Made by a program: the position numbers and the translations under genes | Assembly (NCBI GenBank): GCA_964017195.1 | Contig: OZ024895.1 | Location: forward strand, 33,719,834 to 33,783,833 | Length of the DNA: 64,000 nucleotides | Reading direction: 5' to 3' | Source: Siderastrea radians | Lineage: Eukaryota > Cnidaria > Anthozoa > Scleractinia > Rhizangiidae | In this document: one piece after another, positions 1 to 10,204 of the stretch | Layout of the letters: each line of letters begins with the position of its first letter | Position numbering within the stretch: position 1 is the first letter of the stretch | The notes under the pieces: generated by a model | What the model saw: only the letters and a program-made list of their open reading frames with translations | Told to the model about the DNA's origin: nothing | The model's database searches: none

Positions 1-300
1 CTAATTTTCTCCGAAGTGTGACCAGACATGCCAAGGAGAGTGACCTTCACGGGCATGAAAGTGAGCCAATTCAAACTCATGAGTAAATAATGTTATCCAC
101 TGAAAAAATTTAAACCTACCCTTTAAACGCAAATGATAAAATGACAGTGATATTTAATTAGGTTTCAGACCTTCTGCCAAGAACTTAGTTTGTTTCTGTT
201 CTATTAGGTAAAGATCTTTTAGAATTGAGCCCTCAAATTCTTAAGTACTGGTATCCTTCCCACTAATAAACGGAAGTAATTTTTAAATTTTCTAATTAGT

Positions 301-1021
301 AATTCGTTCATTTTCATTCAATCATTCATTCATTCATTCATTCATTCATTCATTCATTAAATCATTCATTCATTCATTCATTTATCTATTCATTCATTCA
401 TCCATCCATCCATCCATCTATCCTTTCATCCTTTCTTTCATTCATTCATTCATTCACTCATTCATTCATTCATTCATTTATTCATTCATTCACCCATCCA
501 TCTATCCATCCATCCATCCATCCACATCCATCCTTTCATCCTTTTATTCATTCATTCATTCATTCATTCATTTATTCATTCATTCATCCGTTTATTCATC
601 CATTCATTCATTCATTCATTCATCCATCCATGCATCCATTCATTCATTCATTCATTCATTCATTCATTCACTCATTTATTTATTTATTCATTCATTCATC
701 CATCCATCCATCTATCCTTTCATCCTTTCATTCATTCGTTCATTCATTCATTCATTTATTCATTCATTCATTCATTCATTCATTCATTTATTCATTCATT
801 CACCCATCCATCCATCCATCCATCCTTTCATTCATTCATTCTTTCATTCATTCATTCATTCATTCATTCATTCATTCATTCATTCATTCATTTGTTCATT
901 CATTCATCCATCCATCCATCCATTCATTCTTTCATTCATTCATTCTTTCATTCATTCATTCATTCAATCTTTCATTCATTCATCCAGCCATCCATCCATC
1001 CATCCATTGATCTATCCATCC
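301..1021. repeat. ATTC/CATC compound microsatellite
   Basis: About 700 bases of mixed ATTC, ATTT and CATC tetranucleotides with short CTTT interruptions. The long open frame of His, Ser, Phe and Ile residues over this stretch is only the translation of the repeat and is not a gene. Confidence 0.97.
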
Positions 1022-1420
1022 ATATTATTGTATTGTTTGGGACACTATAGGTGAAACACAAATGGCTAATTTGCAAAAACTCCAAAACTGAGCAGCACGC
1101 ATCATAACTGGTGCCTCTTATCTGTAAAGATCTTGTGATCTTCTTGCAGAATTAGGGTGGTAGAATTTGGAGGCAATGAGACAGCGTCAAAAGGCTATCT
1201 TGATGTTTAAAGTATTAAACGGCCTGACCCCCTGCATTTGTCTGAAATGTTTACACATAAGACCTCTTTTCAAAATTATGGACTGCGATCTTCCAAAATA
1301 AACCTTGAGCATTTAAGCCATGTGGTGGTCTTAAAAATATGGCGGAATTGTAGGACTTGAACAACTTTCAGTGGATCTTGCCTGTTGTTGTGATAATTTC
1401 GTAACGATTTCTAAATGAGT
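1022..1420 (+). mobile_element. Non-LTR retrotransposon 3' remnant
   Basis: Conceptual translation with stops gives the signature of the end of a LINE reverse transcriptase ORF: AARIITGASY, then RQRQKAILMFKVLNGLTP. These two blocks are typical of the C-terminus of CR1/L2-like and related LINE ORFs in marine invertebrates. The 5' side is cut off exactly at the microsatellite, and several nonsense codons show it is dead. Clade assignment is uncertain. Confidence 0.7.
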
Positions 1421-2640
1421 ACCATCTGAATAGAAATTACGAGAGACATCATATTCCAGATCTTACCTTAGATTAACGCCAGATAATCGGATCGCACTGG
1501 TTTTTTCCGCTAAAAATCTGCCTCCGAATCACCATTTTTGTATGGAGAAGACCGCTTCGAGGGCTTTAATGAAATGATTAAGGCCAAAAGTAGCGACGAA
1601 TGCGAAGGGTACCAGTGGAAATGTTGACATCTTTCTTACGCCTTCAAAACCATGACAGTCTTTCAAACCAAGGAATGTCATAAAAACTGGGTTTTTGTTT
1701 TCCTTTGAAGACTCTGAATTTAGCTTGAGGTCCGCGCGAAGAAAAATTTAGAAAACTTCTTTCAAAGTTGTGAAAAATTTTCCATGAATCGGACCCGCCA
1801 TCTTTTGTTTTTCAAAACTAGTTTCCAGTACTGCAAGGCTTTTCGTGGTGTTTGCGTCATGTATTCTTCATATAGTAACGCCACAGAAAAGGAGCGACAC
1901 AACACTAACCCCCTCCCGGACGGGATTTTTTTGTTGACCGCAGTGGACTAGGAATTCTACGCGACGTCTTCTTCTTCTTATGATTATTATTATTATCATC
2001 ATTATTTTAATACTATAGTTCAGTGAGGAGGAAAGGTAACGGTTAGGAAAAAGGAAACAAAATGCTACTCGGACTGCCGAGAAAACAATTACTACTAAAC
2101 CCACAAACCATGGCCGACCATTGTAACACTGACAAATGGTGAGGTTTAGCCAATCGACCTCATCGCCTGATGAAGACTAGCAGGAAGCAGTCAAAAACCT
2201 CAAGTGACCACATAGTGAGAAAACGACAATACAGCTTTTTACTGTACCTACCATGACGCCAAGCAAATAATGATGCAATGTGGAAACCTTGCATTTGATG
2301 TTCATCATATGCACGTGTAGTTTTCGTAGCCCATTTTTTCTTGCTAGAAAATATTCCTAGTAGGGCACTGGCAGTAAATATTGGAATGTCGACGGTAAGA
2401 ATTAATGAGTTAACGCCATCGAGTTCTATGTAGTTGCCAAGTTTGGAAGTCTTTCGCTAACTTTCAAAAGTGTGATTACATTGTCTTAATTTTTCTTCTA
2501 AATTTGACCGGATGCTTGAGTTGGGATTAAAAAGAATATGCTGGGGATCGAAAAATACAATAAGAAAATTAAAAAGTTAAGAGTATATAGTTCAGGCCAA
2601 ACTAGGAAAACTAAATACTAAATAAAAAGCAAACAAATAA
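1421..2640. other. No recognisable gene
   Basis: AT-rich sequence with only short chance ORFs. I see no conserved protein motif, RNA gene or clear terminal repeat; a short ATT/ATC-rich run lies near 1980-2005. Confidence 0.5.
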
Positions 2641-2962
2641 CTTAAACACACAAACAAATAAATGAATGAATGAATAAACGAAGGAAGGAACGGATAAGTG
2701 AGTAAGAGAGAGTGAGTGAGTGAGTGAGTGAGTGAGTGAGGGAGTGAGTACGTGGGTTAGTGAGTGAGTGAGCAACTGAATAAATGAATGAATGAATGAC
2801 TGGGAATGAATGAATGAATGAATGAATGAATGAATTAATTAATTAATTAATTAATTAATTAGTGGATGAATGGATGGATGGATGCATGGATGGATGGATA
2901 GATTTTTAAGATGGATGGATAGATGGATGGATGAACGAATGGATAGATAGATAGATAGATAA
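2641..2962. repeat. Compound microsatellite (GAAT, GAGT, AATT, GGAT, GATA)
   Basis: Successive short runs of GAAT, GAGT, AATT, GGAT and GATA. The final GATA run directly abuts the 3' end of a minus-strand LINE remnant and may be its tail. Confidence 0.95.
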
Positions 2963-3265
2963 AATCTTTTATTTCCCAAGGAATTTTATCAAATTAAAAT
3001 ATACAACATATTAAAATTTGTTTTACATAAAATCCTTACACGATACTAAAGTAAAACTAATTACAGTTAATCAATTAATTACGATATACTGCGATATAAG
3101 TATAATATGAAATTACTTTGAGGCATTGCTGGTGCCGGCAGTGTAGGAGTCCAGTTTACACAAAAACCTTTTAAGGGAACTTTAATCTTTAGCACATGGA
3201 GGCAAATCATTCCATAGCTTAGCTCCAGAAAAAAGCAAAACTATTTTTGTAATAGTTTGTGCGAC
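2958..3265 (-). mobile_element. LINE 3' end, minus strand, with tetranucleotide tail
   Basis: On the minus strand the translation contains FSGAKLWNDLPP followed by a KRFLCKLDSY-like stretch. This resembles the extreme C-terminus of many invertebrate non-LTR ORFs (a 'SGAxLWNxLP' block). The 3' side ends in a (TATC)n run, as in LINEs that terminate in short tandem repeats. It is 5' truncated and has a nonsense codon. Confidence 0.65.
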
Positions 3266-3317
3266 ATTTTGGAAGCACAGGTAAATTCCCGGATATGACC
3301 GGGCATTCTACGCGACG

Positions 3318-3476
3318 ACAAGAAGAAGAAGAAGAAGAAGAAGAAGAAAAAGAACAACAACAACAACAACAACAACAACAAGACAAAGGAGAACAAGAAG
3401 AACAAGAAGAAGAAGAAGAAGAACAACAACAACAACAACAACAACAAGAACAAGAAGAACAAGACGAAGGAGAAGA
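3318..3476. repeat. GAA/CAA trinucleotide microsatellite
   Basis: Alternating GAA and CAA runs, open in several frames on both strands as Glu/Gln or Leu/Val runs. This is repeat-derived and shows no gene structure. Confidence 0.95.
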
Positions 3477-3961
3477 TCGTTTCCCAAAATTTCAGTTCCT
3501 GATTTTAAAAACCCTAAAATAGTTCTGACTACCGCGCAAATCTCTCCATAACTACGTTTCCATGTAGGTTTATGTGGCACTGCTATAGGGCACTGCTAAA
3601 ACTTACGTTTTACCTGCTTTTGCCAAAAATATACCTCAAATGGGAAGGTTTATGTTCCAAAGCGTTCCTTATAAGAGGAACAGCTACAAAAAAGGCACAC
3701 TTGTTCCTGAAACAGTGTTAAAAGATGATGGCCTTAAATTTATATCAGCAAAACAAGGGTTTCCCAGAGCTATCTTATTCCATGATACAAAAGTGAGTCT
3801 CTTTGTCCCCGGCCTATCCGTGATCTCCGTTGAATGTATACAATCGTGCAAATCAGAACAAACTAAATAGGAAATAGATCACAGACACAAATGGCGAAAC
3901 ACTCACCCTTAATGAAAAGAGCTAAAAGGAATATCAACTTAAACAAGCTCCAACTACTATT

Positions 3962-4508
3962 CCCCGCTATCTCCGTTTTATCCGTCATACTAAAGAAATA
4001 ATTAAACTTTCAGTCAGATCTCAGTAGTCAAAATATCTCAAGTAAAACGGGGATAACGGATACAACGGGGACAGAACTTACAGTTCATCAGATCAGCTTC
4101 AAGGAATATAAAATAATACAAAGTACAACGGAGACAACGGAGACGGCGGGGACACAACTTACAGTATATGTATAGCAATATATTAACAATACTACTACTA
4201 CTACTACTCACTAATAATAATAATAATTATTATTATTATTATTATTATTATTAGTAGTAGTAGTAGTAGTAGTAGTAGTATTCTTAATATATTCCTATAT
4301 ATATACTGTAAGTTGTGTCCCCGCCGTCTCCGTTGTCTCCGTTGTACTTTATATTATTTTATATTCCTTGAAGCTGATCTGATGTACTGTAAGTTCTGTC
4401 CCCGTTGTATCCGTTATCCCCGATTTACTTGAGATCTTTTGACTACTGAGATCTGAGTGAAAATGCAATTATTTCTTTAGTGAAACGGATAAAACGGAAA
4501 CAACGGGG
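3962..4508. repeat. Foldback element with about 210 bp inverted arms
   Basis: The left arm (about 3962-4170) is the imperfect reverse complement of the right arm (about 4295-4508). The arms share blocks such as CCCCG...CCGTTTTATCCG and the segment near ACTTACAGT. The centre is a CTA/AAT/AGT trinucleotide palindrome. It has no coding capacity and is a non-autonomous foldback or MITE. Identity is high but not perfect, with several indels. Confidence 0.85.
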
Positions 4509-4560
4509 AACAGCTATAGCACTGAGAGATATTTTGATTACTGTGGACTCACTGTGAATA

Positions 4561-4692
4561 AGCATTCATTCATTCATTCATTCATTCATTCATCCATTGA
4601 TTCATTGATTCATTCATTGATTCATTCATTCATTCATTCATTCATTCATTCATTCATTCACTCATTCATTCATTCATTTATTCATTCATTCA
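4561..4692. repeat. ATTC microsatellite
   Basis: Tandem ATTC with a few ATTG variants, in the same register as the array at the start of the window. Confidence 0.95.
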
Positions 4693-5173
4693 AGTTAACG
4701 TGCATTATCTAAATTGCATATTTCTCGTAATGTGACGGATACGCCGAGAAAAGCTATTAATTACAACTGTGCTGCACAAAAGAATAATCCTTTCAATTAG
4801 CTCGCTAGTATTTTAAAAATATCGTTAAGCTTTTTGTTGATTCTGGAAATGCTTGTTCGCTAAAAAAGTGTTAAGGTGACATGTTTTTAAGGCATTGATC
4901 ATATGCCGGTATGAATGTTTAGTTTGCGCTTCATTGTTTTCCAGATTCTTTATTACACTGTTTGCCAAGGAGAAGCAGTTATGTAACCACTGTAAATTGC
5001 TCGGGCATTTTGTTTTTGACTTGATTGTATCGAAAACAAAAAAAAATCACACACAGGAAGTTTAAAAATGTAGCTCGTCGGGGCATTTTTTACCACTAAC
5101 CGCCTATTTTTGCCCGTAATTTATCGAAAAGAAAAGATCAAACTGAGGAACGTAAACAATGAAGCTAGTATGC

Positions 5174-5181
5174 TATAAAAG
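5174..5181 (+). promoter_or_regulatory. TATA box of TR-element copy A left gene
   Basis: TATAAAAG lies 36 bp upstream of an ATG at 5217. That ATG opens a 15-codon frame ending at a consensus donor (AAG|GTATGT) at 5261/5262. The CGTTGCTT block between TATA box and ATG also occurs upstream of the helicase gene of copy B (about 10188), supporting a shared promoter layout. Confidence 0.5.
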
Positions 5182-5523
5182 AAGTCTGAAACGTTGCTTC
5201 GTTCTCATTTCACTCGATGACAGTGATGGCCACAGCACCAGCAAGGCAACTCAATAATAAGGTATGTACTAGATTTCATATTCCTTCTTCGTAGCTTTAA
5301 GACAAGTTAAGGAAGAAAAGTTGCTCTCGGTTCTTTTAGTGAACGAATTTACAAAGTTCAGCTTAAAACGTAGCAATTAACAGGAACGAAATGCTATATT
5401 GCTTAGGCTTTTCTAACCAGTTAATCTAATAGGCATTGTAGTCTAAATATTTCCTACAGATTATTCGTCAATTTTAGTGATTCTGTGCTGACTAGTTTAC
5501 TGTTTCCTTGTAATTATTTTAAG

Positions 5524-5969
5524 GAATCAGGAGTGCTGTGCTTAGCAAGGTCTTGCCAGCTGTCCAGGGAACTTGTTCTCTTTTGGCAGCTAAATTATCT
5601 TACAGCAAACATGAGGGAATGTCTTGTGACGATCTGTGGCTAAACATATGCCAGAAACGTGATGAATGTGACGAAAAGATAAAGAAAATGAAAGGAGTAG
5701 CATTTTTCTTCTCCGCTGTCGCCGCTCTAGAGAAGCGAAGTAAAGAAAAGGGAGAGAAGGTAAACACCCAAGAACAAGAGGACGACCAGAACGATGAATT
5801 ACCAGAAAAGTACTGGCCAGCAATAACTTACTGGATTGCAGTCCAATCCTCCAACGGAATGCGCGTTTCAACGGTACCCTTGCACTCGGACCTATTACAA
5901 ACAGGTATGGAAATTACAGCTAAAACCCTGTCATCAATTGAATCCGTTTTCTGTGAAATGAAACATTGA
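5524..5969 (+). CDS. Copy A left ORF, homologous to the helicase-gene N-terminus
   Basis: Function unknown. The product aligns with the N-terminal exon of the helicase gene at 10205: KRDECD, then a (C/A)FFFS block, then PAI(S/T)YW with Q and NG shortly after. The best match starts right after an acceptor (TTTTAAG at 5517-5523), so this is probably an internal or terminal exon. A candidate first exon is 5217-5261, but its phase does not fit this frame by one base, so the 5' structure is unresolved or broken. The ORF stops at 5969 without reaching any helicase domain; exons 2 and 3 of copy B have no counterpart here. Two AATAAA motifs follow at about 6030-6045. The TR gene converges on it 263 bp downstream. 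It may be a non-autonomous derivative or a separate family with only this domain. Confidence 0.6.
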
Positions 5970-6231
5970 ACTCAGTGTTTTTGCCTTTCGTAAAATTGAA
6001 ATCGTATTTTTCAAGTCGAGAGTGATGCTAATAAATCAATAAATAAGCGAACTACATGTAAGGAAAGGAAAGGAAAACGTCAACCTTGATTAAAAGAAAG
6101 TCACTTTTTGAATGCAACTTTGCTTACTTTACTTCGACTATCTCTTACACGATAAAGGGTGCGTCGGCTCGGTCCCATATTTTATTAGACAAGTTTTGGC
6201 AGATTAGTTTGTTTCTAAACATTATGCCAAG

Positions 6232-7910
6232 CTATAGCTGCATTTTCATTCCAGCCCTTTTCTTGAGAGAGTCCGCCGTTCTTCCGTCTTGAAATTTGAG
6301 ATCGGGATCCCTCAGAATTGCCGTCCACTGCCCAAACCCGTGCCGATCGATTCCCTTCTTGAGAAAATCGTCCTCGTCTGCCGTGAATTTCAACACCCGA
6401 CGATAATTTCTTTGAACTCGCAATTGGTTTGTGGGCGGGGAATCCTTTTCTTTAGGGGGCGCGCTCTTTGTTTCTGCTGTTTTGACTGGAGCTGCAAGAC
6501 TTGAAGTTGAGCCGTTAAACCTCGTTTGCACTTCCCTATCCACCTCCGAGCCTTTCGTGCCTTGTAGCTTTTGTAGACACTCGTGAGCTTTGACAGCAAC
6601 TTCGCGCGATCTTTGCTTTTGATAGTGAACTTTTGCAACGGCAGAACTGTGTTTTTGGTCTTCTGACAAAATTTGTTGCTCCTTGCTTGTGAGCAGATTG
6701 AGGCTTTGCGTCTCGACAATTTGACGATAGCGCGTCGGATGAATGAACTTTCCGATTGCATCAAACACCAGTTTACTCATGACGTCGCTCAATTTGCTGT
6801 GCTGTCCTCCATTTCTCGTGACCAGAACGAACTCGCACTGGGGTTTTAGCAATGGCCTTACGAAATTTATGTAGCTATCGAGCACCTGCATGCTTGCATC
6901 GGTCAGAATTAAGGAGTCAAATCCATATTTCCTAGCAGTCTTGAACTTTTTCTGGTCGATGAATCCCCCGTTCTCCTTAGCTGCTCTGACCATGTCCACT
7001 GTCAAATACTGATAAGTCATAGGCCGAGATCCCTTCACCTTGATGAACAAATACACTGCGACAAATTTCGTGGCAAATGTTAAGTCCGAAGGATTAACTT
7101 GACGTGGAATAGTTTTGCACGTCTTCACAGTGTTCTCGTAACGAGGCAAATGAAATGTCACCACTTCTAACAGTTCTTCCATGGTTGCCCAGTGCCCCCT
7201 AGCATCCAAAGTTTCAATGTCTAGATCTTGTGTCCACTGCAGTCTCATCATCTTTGCCACCGTCTTGCGCGCTCGTTTAAGGTACAACTCCGTCGAGGAC
7301 AAATTTCGAAGAACTGTGTCTGATGCGCTGTTTATTTTTCTGAAGTCGATTAATTCGGAGATCGCATCAATGTAGCCCAATCGGCCACCTTGTCCGAGTT
7401 TGCATTCATCTTGCAAGTAGTCGATAAACTTGAACAACAGACTATGAGAACACAGGCTAAAGTCCAGCGCTTCAAAACTCATTTCATCTTCATCTTCGCA
7501 GCAAAATTTGAGAAATTTAAAGCATCTCTTGGCTATCTGCTGAGCTGCACGATCTTTCTTGCAGCCCCCACCACTTCCAGTCAACCATTTCGTGAATAGC
7601 TCGCCAATTTGGCTGGAAACTGAAAACGAAGGCATTACCCTGGCAGTTTGTTTTGTGATTTCACCCGATGTATCATCATCGGCAAGTTCTTTGGTACTTG
7701 AAACGTCGGGTTTTTCGTCAAAGAAAAAGAACCAACTGTGCTTGGTGTTCACATGTTTCCTGCAGCCACGTTGACTTTTAAAATCCATCGTGATCACACG
7801 TTTGTATTGGACAGTGATACAAGCTATCTGTTTCTTCTTTTTCCAAGTGAAGCCGTTTTGGTTTTGGTGATGAGCCATCGATTTTCGACCAGTCAACCTT
7901 ACCCTTTTTG
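6232..7910 (-). CDS. Tyrosine recombinase with C-terminal Myb domain, copy A
   Basis: Predicted site-specific DNA strand-exchange enzyme of a mobile element. In the 554-residue frame I see an alpha-helical core-binding region (about 95-250), a catalytic domain with Arg291 (GSRPMTY), HPTR at 386-389, His416 and Tyr425. The His-to-Tyr spacing of nine residues is that of the tyrosine-recombinase family (H/W-x8-Y). A Myb/SANT domain follows at 502-547 and ends in GRTADSLKKR, resembling the telobox helix of TRF-type proteins. The first 38 or so residues are out of frame: copy A has one extra A near 7780 relative to copy B, so the zinc finger seen in B is broken. The 5' end is cut at 7910, where repeat R begins. 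A TTTATT near 6180 (AATAAA on this strand) could end the transcript. Copies B and C have nearly identical recombinase cores. Confidence 0.85.
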
Positions 7911-9038
7911 TTCATGTCGGACATCTGAGTGATCCACACAATTTGTTCCACTTACATAAATAGTGAACAAAACACAAAGGCGACAAAAAACAATGGCTGT
8001 ATTGTGCAAGTTTAAACTTGCCCCAACCTGCCCCAACTTGCCCCTGCTTGCTCAGGCATGTGTCTGCTTGCCACTGTTCATTATTCTTAAGTAAGCTTAC
8101 AAATTCGAGGTGATATATGGCGTTGGTGCGATTATATTCAACCTTGCCCGGGCAAGTCTATAAGGGCCTCGAAAAGTCTTTAAAAATCTGCTATTGACAC
8201 TGCTTCGTGTTGTTTGAAACTTAAAACACTACACCAAATGTTTTTGCCAATTAAAAAGCGATAAAATCATAGATGGTAAGAAAAGAAGAATGTTTCCGTT
8301 GAACAAGATGTACAAAGGAACTGTCATTTCTTAATAGGAACCATTTTACATAAATAGGAACTAATGGTTAGGAACAAACTGTTCCACGTGCCAATAAAAA
8401 GGAACAGTTCGTTCAAAACGGAACCTGTTAATGGGAACAATTGTTCCTCAAGTGAATGAAAAGGAACCAATTTTTCAAAACAGGAACAATGTGAGAAAGG
8501 AACGTAATTAATTGGGAACCAAAGTTCCTCGTGTCAGCATAAAGGAACAGCCACTCTAAAACGGAACGCATTAATGGGAACAATTGTTCCTCAAGCGATT
8601 AAAAAGGACCAAAATGATAAAAGAGGAACAATACCATTGGGAACACCTGTTCCTAGGCCACTCATTTAGGAACAAAAAGTTCCTTTCAATGTTAAAAATT
8701 CGGAACAAAAGGTTCTTTTTAGCTCTAAATGAACACTTTGTTCCTATTTTTAACAGCAATTTGTTCCTTTTGATGCTAAAAGGACCACTCCAAAGAGGAA
8801 CAATCATCTCTTAATCGGGACGTTCCCAAAGCAAAAATGGGAACAGTGCTAAAAAATAAAAGTAAGTTAAAAAGCCACGTAAAGGATGCATAAAATATGC
8901 CAAAGCATCTTATGACTCTCTATAGTGAACAGATACAACAGCCAAAATTTGATTGATAAAATCATGCTAGAACATGTTCAAATTTGAAAGTAAAAATTTG
9001 GGAAACGTATAAGATTGTTTCCCAAAATTCTTGTTCCT
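7911..9038. repeat. Repeat R, copy A: 1.1 kb with GGAAC/GTTCC lattice
   Basis: It begins at TTCATGTCGGACATCTGAG and ends near an inverted-repeat hairpin (GGGAAAC...GTTTCCC). About 20 GGAAC and 9 GTTCC motifs lie within 8315-8850, often paired as GGAACAATTGTTCC palindromes. A TTGCCCC-rich block lies near 8015-8075. Copies occur at 17523 and 25529. Open frames here on both strands are by-products of the palindromic motifs. The right boundary is judged from where copies A and B stop aligning. Confidence 0.85.
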
Positions 9039-9584
9039 TTTCTCTTTGAAGCCACGATGCGACTTGTTTTCTGTACTGGTTATTTGTTATGTTCTGGCAT
9101 GATGTGTCTGTCTTCATATTGATGTTGAAATGGCAAATCGACCAGAAAAACACAACTGGCTTCAAGATATTGCTCATAATATAGAACACCAAAGGGAACA
9201 GGCATAATTCGGTCCTCTTTGTTCCTCAACGTGACCAAATTATACTTTCAAAGTACGTTTTCCACGCTAAATCCGCTAAACCCTTGGGAGAAAAGACTAT
9301 GGCATCACAGGCCAGAACAAAAAGATAAACTTAACCTGTGTTGTTTTACGAAATAACTGTGACTTACAATACGCCGTGCATGCACTTTATATTCGTTGTA
9401 AACTTGGCAATGGAATACAATGAAGCCTTCTATGGCGTTCATAGACTGAAAAAGGCGGTCACTAGGTCACCAAGACTACACACGAGTGCTACAAGAACTT
9501 TTCCCTGATGTTAAAGTGTTTAACGGTCTCAGCGTATACCACGTATTTCAACTGAATCTATCATTAGTACTTCTAGCTCCAGCT
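9039..9584. other. Spacer, no gene recognised
   Basis: No protein motif seen. It separates the end of repeat R copy A from the palindromic block upstream of the helicase gene and probably contains the left boundary of TR-element copy B, which I cannot place exactly. Confidence 0.4.
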
Positions 9585-9830
9585 ACTTTCTCTGTGATGA
9601 CAAATTGTGTAACGATTGTAACGTATACTACGGATATGAACTGAATGAATTAAAATATTATTTCATCACTTAATTAATTCAGTTCATATCCGTAGTATAC
9701 GTTACAATCGTTACACACTTTATCATCATAGAGAAAGTTGTAGTAGTGGTATTATTTATTATTAAATTAATTCAGCTCATATACGTCGTATACGTTAAAA
9801 GCGTTAAGCACTTTATCCTCACAGAGAAAG
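9585..9830. repeat. Perfect 41 bp inverted repeat plus iterated half-sites
   Basis: 9606-9646 and 9677-9717 are exact reverse complements separated by 30 bp. Weaker pairing extends to about 9585 and 9741, including a CTTTCTCT/AGAGAAAG block. A diverged direct copy of the right arm follows at about 9772-9830, and more degenerate versions (ATACGTAGCGTAC) at about 9885-9910. The block lies 0.4-0.6 kb upstream of the helicase start. Confidence 0.9.
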
Positions 9831-10204
9831 CTGTACTATTAGCAGCTGTAGTACATATAGTAGAAGGAGAAGTTAATAAATTCAATTAATATACGTAGCG
9901 TACAAGCTAAGAACTCTACCGGTGATGTTAAGGTGTATACCGGTTTTAACGTGTTCTCCGTATATGAACGAATAAATTAAAACACAACAATATTTAATGA
10001 ATTCATCGTGCTGAACTGTAATTGGTGGTTTAGTTCCCAAATGGTCTTACACGTTTCTATAAGAACAAGCTTAGGCCAATCCAAGGTGAGTTCCTATTCC
10101 CTTCGGCCTGCTTTCGAACTGTTATTGGTCTACGATCATCTTGGGGCCGCATTAAATAGAGGGAAACATGAGCCGAGTACTTTAGTGCGTTGCTTAATTT
10201 TAAA

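Noticed and set aside
630..1010. 126-codon open frame rich in His, Ser, Phe and Ile
   Set aside because: It is the translation of the ATTC/CATC microsatellite and has no other support.
3241..3580. Poly-Leu, poly-Phe or poly-Glu/Gln open frames on both strands
   Set aside because: They arise from the GAA/CAA repeat; no splice sites or conserved flanks.
7181..7932. Plus-strand ORFs antisense to the TR gene (repeated at 14909-15502 and 24963-25346)
   Set aside because: They mirror the recombinase frame in all copies; the minus-strand protein has the family motifs.
8571..8814. Overlapping ORFs on both strands inside repeat R (also at 18211 and 26186)
   Set aside because: Both frames are open because the sequence is made of GGAAC/GTTCC inverted motifs. 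They lie in a repeat and match no protein family I know.
7911..9038. Repeat R as a Helitron (5' TC start and a 3' hairpin)
   Set aside because: The hairpin near the 3' end fits, but no CTRR terminus follows it, and the left border varies between TTC and TC.
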